From contig JACONQ010000002.1 in assembly GCA_014281115.1 (NCBI GenBank), positions 3,348,001-3,412,000 on the forward strand: 64,000 nt of DNA, given 5' to 3'. The translations under genes and the position numbers were made by a program. The notes beneath the pieces are model-generated. The model had not been told where the DNA came from, did no database searches, and was given only the letters and a program-made list of their open reading frames with translations. Source of the stretch: Laburnicola sp. R22_1. Its lineage: Eukaryota; Ascomycota; Dothideomycetes; Pleosporales; Didymosphaeriaceae. Of this stretch, positions 57,918 to 64,000 are shown piece by piece; position 1 is the stretch's first letter; each line of letters starts with the position of its first letter.

Positions 57918-60046
57918 ATATGTCTATGCGCGTAATGCATGAATTTGCGTGATGTACACACAACACCATAATAGTTCTATAAGAAATAAGGCTATAGAGC
58001 TATATATAGTAGCAAATATTGCAAGATTTTTTAGTAGAGTACTCTATTAATGCTTGCAATTAATCTGCACTACTAATATTTACTTAGAAGCTTAACGTTG
58101 CGGCTGTGCTGCGTAGTCTTAGGTAGAGCTGCTAATACAGCACCTAAGGCCTCCTTAGTAGCTAGAGTATTAACTATACGTTTTTAACGCTTGTTGCTTT
58201 GTGTAGATAGCTGCGGGGCCTTTCTCTTACTCTTTTAGGCAGATTGTAGAGCTTTTACTGCATTATAAGCCTCTTTTTCGCGAGCGCGCTCTGCTGCCTT
58301 CTTAGCCCTCTTTTTCTCCTTAGCTACCTTGGCTGCCTTCTACGCCACACGCTTCTCCTCTGCAATTTTCTTCTTATATAGCTTAGCTGCCTTCCTTAAC
58401 TTAGCTGTCTTAGCTTTTTAAAGCTTCTGCTTCTTCTCCTCTTGCTCTTTTATAGACTAACGTATACGCGTCTCTCTAATCTTTCTTAGTAACTAGAATA
58501 CTGTACCTCTATAGTACTCTTAACATTGCTAAAGGTTAAGAGACTTGCCCTTTTTTTATATTTCTTCTTAACTAGCAGTGCCTCCTTAAGCCTATTTATC
58601 TTGTAGCGAAATAGCTTATTTTAGACTAAGATATAGTGTAGTAAGCGGCCAAGCTTTTACGCGTCCTTACTGTCCTAATTCTCTACTATGGCTTGTATAA
58701 GGCAATCTAGTTTACGCTAGTTAGATCTACTAAGTACTAACATAGAGCTCTCTTGTAATTCCTACTTATCTTAGGTAGTTTAGGTGAATCTTTTAAGTAT
58801 AACCTCTAGGTTAAATAGTGATATACTAGTTGCTTTAAAAGACTTAAATATTGTCTTCTCCTTAAAGAAGCTTATCCACGCCTTCTAAAAGAGAGGGAAG
58901 AAGTCGTCTTTCTTAATTTAAACTAGGCCTTGGCTCTTTTAGAGGTAGGTTATGAGCTTAGCTAAGTAGACTAATAAGAGAGGCTTAAAAAGTACTATGT
59001 TAAGTGGCTAAAGTGTATACGTTAAATAAGAGGGGCGTATAGCTAGGATAATCCTATTCTAATTACAGTAATTAATAAAATCTATAGTAACGTAAGATCT
59101 AAAGCCATTAAGAATAAGTAGTTAATAAGATTATTAAGCTTCTGCCTTAGTGTAGCGATTAATCACCTGCTTAAGCCAGATAAGGCTAATATTATTGTTT
59201 GTCTAGCCTAAGGGTAAAGAGGAGACGTGTACGCTATACATTCCTACCTTAATATCCTTAACCCAGCTTAATTATATATTCTTATTAGTAGACTAATAGA
59301 TAAGGCTTAGCGGCAAGACTAATCTATTGGCGCAGATGCATGCTAGGATAGTAATCTATTCATAAGAGCTATTTTAGAGAGATGCTCTAACCTCCTTCTT
59401 CTTCTACATGCGTCTACTAAACACTCGTTTTAATCGGCTAATAATACTAATTAAGTAGCCCTTTTTATCTATATTATACGTATAATAAGGCTTAATATTG
59501 TATTTCTTAATTTTATTACCTAGGAGATTAAAATACAGACTATATTTATCTCCTAAGTCGGCGTAGTAGCGATTGCTATCCATGCTAGCTGCCTATTAAG
59601 AGATAAGATAGATGCTATGTTGATTAATAATGCGAGTAATCCAGCTCTCGCTCACTAGCTCCTTGGCTATTATTAATATAAAATTTTGTATTATCTCTCT
59701 TATAGGTGGCAAGTAACGCACTATAAGCCCTTCTATATATTTAATAAGCTCTACCTCTTATTATAGAGTAAGCTTTTATTAGTTAGTAATCTTTAACGCG
59801 TGCAACTATGTAACTGCGTGGTGTCACCGCGATAGAGTTAAGCGTTTAACGCCATACTTATTAGCTATTTTTATATAACAAAGTTTATCGCTAGAATCTA
59901 GCAAGTCTATCTCTATAAGCGCATTATTAATTAGAGCCATATTAGTAGAGTTGTGTGGTGTGGAAGTTTAATATATTTTTAGACTAAGTATACATTACGC
60001 GAATTTGTGCATTACGCGAATCTATACATTACGCGCATAGACACAT
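57918..60046 (-). mobile_element. Fot1/pogo-type DNA transposon on the minus strand (dead)
   Basis: The 2,129-bp element is bounded by TA at 57916-57917 and 60047-60048. The terminal inverted repeats begin A(C/T)GTGTCTATGCGCGTAATG (read inward) and contain spaced copies of an 11-bp CATTACGCGAA motif (three at the right end, two or more at the left). Confidence 0.93.
58073..59940 (-). pseudogene. pogo-type DDE transposase (minus strand), with Lys/Ala-rich coiled tail
   Basis: The minus strand from the ATG at 59940 reads MALINNALIEIDLLDSSDK and an N-terminal helix-turn-helix (IANKYGVKRLTLSRWHH). It continues with EYIEGLIVRYLPPIREII and the catalytic motifs YNIDKKGYLI (Asp 1 kept), LLILNGFRSYVTIDFINYC (Asp 2 to Asn, usual LDGHGSH) and YTL.PLNIVLFKPL (Asp 3 to Asn, usual LQPLDV), with many RIP stops. 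The C-terminus is a Lys/Ala/Glu-rich, coiled-coil-like run (KAAKVAKEKKRAKKAAERA) instead of the zinc knuckle of copies 1-4. The exact frame slips at least once, so ends are approximate. Confidence 0.85.
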
Positions 60047-60779
60047 TAATTACTATAGTGTCTTAGTAGCCTATGCGTAGTATTGCGCTCTACGCAACCC
60101 TAATATAATTACGATATTAATAATATAAGGCTATAGAGCTCTATACAAAAGTAATTATCGCGAGATTTTCTAGAGTTAGGTTCTTATAGAGCTATAGATA
60201 ATTGCTAGCTAGTTAAATTATAAATATTTACTTAGTATTTTAATTATATGGCCACTGTGCAATACTAGCGTTAATAGCATAGATGCTACTACATTAATGC
60301 GTATAGGCGCTAGCGTAGATTTTTTCTTCTTAATAGGTAGAATAGTAGACTTTAAAGCCTTTTTATTACCTTTTTTAGCTAATTTAATACAATTTTAAAG
60401 TTGTTAATTGGCTCTATAAGCCTATTAATTAAGGCGTCGCTTAGTAGCCTACTTAGCTCTCTTCTTAGCGTGCGTATTGTAAGGCCTTCTTGTTGCTTAG
60501 GTGGCTAAATAGGGACTTATGTCTTCTTTGGACCTAGTGAAAGTTTAGATAAAAACTCTCTTACTTTAGATAAGAGTGAGTAGCGATTTGTCTTATTACT
60601 ACTTACCTTCTAATATTATCCTATTCTGCCTTATTAACTATTAGGTATTTTAGTAGCGCCCTTATATTTAAATCGCTTTCTTATAGGCAGTAGTAGGATT
60701 CTCGCTACTATAATAGTAATATGTGAGTCTAGTAGACGCCTTACTTTTGTAAGCTAGAAGCTAGGCAGCCTATTTAGAA

Positions 60780-63700
60780 ACACTTAGTAGTAAGCTAGTA
60801 CTATTAGATAGGTAGGAGAACGAGTGGAGGAACTTAGGAAGGCTACCTAAGAAGAAATTAATAATAGTCTTAAGAGTTTATAAGGCCCTTAGATAGAGCT
60901 AAATAAAATAGAAGCTAATAGAAGAGTAGCTTATCTTATAGAATTGTAAGATTGGGTGTGTAAGGAATAAGAATAATAGAAAATATAATATATTAAAGAT
61001 ATATAATAATGTTATAAACCTAGTAATATAGTAGCTCTTAATAAGCTTACTAGTATCCTGCGCGTGGTCACTATGGCCTTATTATCTCTAGTAGCCACTA
61101 AACAAAGTACCTTGCTGCGACTACTCCTACTACACATTTATAACTATAAGAATTATTATAATTATAACTAATAGAAGTGAAATTGTGAGTTTTATTTCTC
61201 GCAAGCGCCTTCTCGCTTTATCATAGAAGATTATAAGGTTATCTTTAGTAGGTAGTACCTGTCTGAAGATCTTTAAAGCTAGTTTAAGTTGTATTACAAC
61301 TAATAATAATGGATAGACCCTAAATGGGCCCCTACCTAGCAGACGTTAATAGAACGAATGCTTAATGCTCTGGATACTCTATTAGAAGGCTAATAGACAG
61401 TATTTAAGGTAATAAAGAACTGTCGCCAGAGGGCAAATTAAACTCTAACTAACTTACTTAACTACCTTCTTCCTTTATAGGATAAGGTTAAAGAGCAAAA
61501 TAAGTATTATAGGGTGGCTAAGTTTATAGCTTTTATAAATAATAAGCTATGTAAGAAAGTTCTATATTACCTACCTTCTTAGAGGGAAATCTTTATAGAG
61601 GTAGAAGAGATTGCCAATTGCCTTTACTAAGAGGAAGGGCAGTCTACTAAGAGTAAAGACAAGTCTAAGGACTTATTAAAGAGGCCTAAGTTAATAACGC
61701 CCCCCTGCTAAGTTGGCTAGGCTGGCTAAATGTGGCAGAAAAGAGCGTAAGGACTATAAACAGTCTACCTTAACATAGAAGAAAAAGGATAAAGATAATC
61801 TAAAGGTTACTTGCTAGAACTGTAGTAAGAGAGGCTATGTCTCTCCTAATTGCAAGAAGGAGAGAAATCCAGACCTACCTTTCTATTCTAAGGATGCATC
61901 GAAGTCCGCGGAAAAAGGTAAGGGCTAGTGGGACTAGACTCTATCCTATTGGCCGCAATTATTAAGTATAAAGAGAATAAGCAGCTTGAAAAGCTTCATA
62001 ATATGCTTTACCCAAAAAGGCCAACTGCAATAATAGTGTAGGCTATAGTAGGGGATTTAGGCTTAGTTAAGGCATTAGTTAATAGTAGCGCTAAACTCAA
62101 TGTGATCTCTGCTCGCTTTGCGAAGGAGAGAGATCTAATAATAATATTCTTGCTAGACTTTATAGTAGAGGTAGTAAATAGTGCGAATATTACTATATAT
62201 AAATCTGTAGTTGCTAAAGTGTACCCAGTAGATACTAGAGATTATAGAGAGACCTACTAGGTCCTGTTTATAGTAGTAGATCTAAGAAAGTATAAGATAT
62301 ACTTAGGATTACTATAGATTGCCACATATAATTTAAAACTTAATCTTTACACGGGTTAATTGTTGTTCCAAGGAAAGTTAGGACAGAATGCGCCTAACTA
62401 CGCCAAAGTGGCCCTTAAAGACGCGAAATAGTTTAGTTCGACAATGTTAAACTTAACTATAAAATTATACGCGTGTTATATTAGCTATATAGGCAATAGA
62501 ATATCTATAATCTTAGTAAAGACTATAATACTATAGGTATACTAAGAGTTCGCTAATATAGTGAACAGTAATTAATTAGAGGTGCTTATAGAATACTCCG
62601 CGACCGACCTAAGTATTAATCTTCTCTCTAGGGAAGAACCACCCTATTAGCCCCTCTATAACTTATCTAAGAGCGAGCTAAGTGTCTTGCGTAAGTATAT
62701 TGCAGATTACTTGCGAAGAGGCTAGATATAATATTTAAGGTTACTAGCTAAAGTACTAATTCTATTTGCAAAGAAGAAGAATAGTACGTTAAGGCTATAC
62801 GTAGATTATCGCGGCCTTAATAAGATTACTATTAAGAATTGTTATGCGTTACTTATAATTACTAAGTCCTTAGAAAGATTAGTAAAAGCGAAGTTCTTTA
62901 CTAAGCTTAATATCTAAGAGGCATATTATAGGATAAGAATTAAGGAAGGTAATAAATAGAAGATAGTTTTTTATACGAAGTACGAACACTTAAAGTACTT
63001 CGCAATACTGTTTAGTTTAACTAATACTTTGGCACAATTTTAGGAGCATATTAATAAAGTCCTAGCAGGACTAATTAATATAACGTATATTATCTATTTA
63101 GAAAATATACTTATCTTTTCTAATATAGAAGAGGAATATAAATAATACATAAAAGAAGTCCTCCAAAGGCTATATAAGGCCAAACTATATATTAAACTTA
63201 GTAAGTGCGAGTTTTATTAGGAAGAGACAGAGTACCTAGGCTATATTATTAGTTAAAAGAGAGTTAGAGTACATAAAGACTGTGTAAAAACAATTATAGA
63301 GTGGCCACTCTCTAAGATAGTGCGCGATATTAGAATGTTTATTAGTTTTATAAATTATTACTAGATGTTTATTAAAGGGTTTTTAAGAGTGGCTCTACCC
63401 CTTACTAAACTTACTTAGAAGGAGTCTAGTGCTGCCTAGGGCAGGCATTCTTAAAGAAGGGAGGAAAGCTAACCCTTATACCTAGATGCGCAGGCAAGAG
63501 TAGCTTTTAAAGAGTTAAAGGCCGTATTTATAGTAGTGCCTATATTAGTATACTTTAAGTCTAATAGAGAGATAAGACTTAAGGTAAATACCTTAGGTGG
63601 CGCGATATCTAGCATATTAAGCCAGAATGTCCCTAAATCTAATAGAACCTCGTAATGGCGACTTATTAGTTTCTTTTTATAGAAGCTAGACAGCACACAA

Positions 63701-64000
63701 CTTTAATATAATATATATAATAAGAAATTACTAGCTATTAATAGAAGTGTTAAATATTAGCAACACTACCTATTAAGTATTCTATTTATTATCCTTACAG
63801 ATTACAATAACTTGCAATGGTTTATAGACATAAAGAAATTAAACTATTAGTAGGTTAGAATCTATAAGAGGCTAGCAGAGTACGATTTTATTATTATTTA
63901 CTAGCTAGGAAGAAAAACCTAGTAGATAAACTATTAAGACGCCCTGACTATATAAGCGAGGCGTAACACCTAGCAGAGAAAGAAAATAGGGCTTATATAG
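60780..64000 (+). mobile_element. Ty3/gypsy retrotransposon gag-pol, RIP-degraded, continues past the window
   Basis: Gag lies at about 60,780-61,900 (APSRFIIEDYKVIFSR, WAPTQQTLIERMLNALDTLLEGQ) and ends in a zinc knuckle at 61,810-61,860 whose His is now Tyr (NCSKRGYVSPNC). The protease site near 62,075 reads NSSAKLNVIS (DSGA changed). RT starts at about 62,590 (NLLSREEPPY, YNLSKSELSVLRKYI), with RLYVDYRGLNKITIKNCY at 62,790 and the catalytic YLDD box as YLENILIF at about 63,100. RNase H begins at 63,540-63,990 (NIYNKKLLAINRSVKY). The RT family text is typical Ty3/gypsy, and integrase is presumably beyond the right edge. Confidence 0.9.

Noticed and set aside
1..64000. tRNA, rRNA or CRISPR features
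   Set aside because: No cloverleaf with a T-loop, no rRNA stretch and no regularly spaced repeats were seen; CRISPR is not expected in a fungus.

Overview
The window looks like a chromosome segment of a filamentous ascomycete (Pezizomycotina, most likely a Dothideomycete). It has three parts: an AT-rich repeat desert (about 1-22,350), a gene island of normal base composition (about 22,400-41,900), and a second AT-rich desert (about 41,930-64,000). The deserts are saturated with TpA and with in-frame TAG/TAA codons where relatives of the encoded proteins have Trp or Gln. This is the mark of repeat-induced point mutation (RIP, CpA to TpA). Genes in the island have short (about 50-130 bp) GT-AG introns, typical of Pezizomycotina.

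Left desert: four dead Fot1/pogo-type transposons, each with exact terminal inverted repeats and TA target duplications (3788-5651, 6824-8696, 10223-12071, 18820-20690), all on the + strand. The third is inserted in a RIP-degraded Ty3/gypsy element (about 8.7-16.6 kb, gag to chromodomain, with a candidate 3' LTR start at 16,591).

Gene island, left to right: a decayed gene remnant; a peroxisomal D-amino-acid oxidase (-); a 704-aa protein of unknown function (-); a Nam8/Csx1-type RNA-binding protein with three RRMs (-); a scytalone dehydratase of DHN-melanin synthesis (-); a multi-pass membrane protein (+); a pepsin-like secreted/membrane protein without the usual catalytic Asp and with two homopolymer frameshifts (-); a Maf-type nucleotide pyrophosphatase with a GC-AG intron (-); and an NADPH-dependent alkenal/one oxidoreductase (+). 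These are mostly housekeeping genes and do not form a biosynthetic cluster. No polyketide synthase or other melanin gene accompanies the scytalone dehydratase.

Right desert: a Tc1/mariner element (45959-47486), a minus-strand Ty3/gypsy integrase/chromodomain remnant carrying a 138-bp insert flanked by 9-bp direct repeats, a decayed FluG-domain (tyrosine-recombinase-like, possibly Crypton-related) gene, a possible ankyrin remnant, a fifth pogo-type element on the minus strand (57918-60046), and a Ty3/gypsy gag-pol running off the right edge.

The two desert/island junctions carry diverged copies of the same 350-400 bp sequence in inverted orientation (21,925-22,275 and 41,926-42,330). In all five pogo-type transposases the second catalytic Asp codon now reads Asn, which one RIP transition explains. 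All calls come from reading the sequence by eye. Exon boundaries were fixed by splice motifs and reading-frame arithmetic, and nothing was checked against a database.
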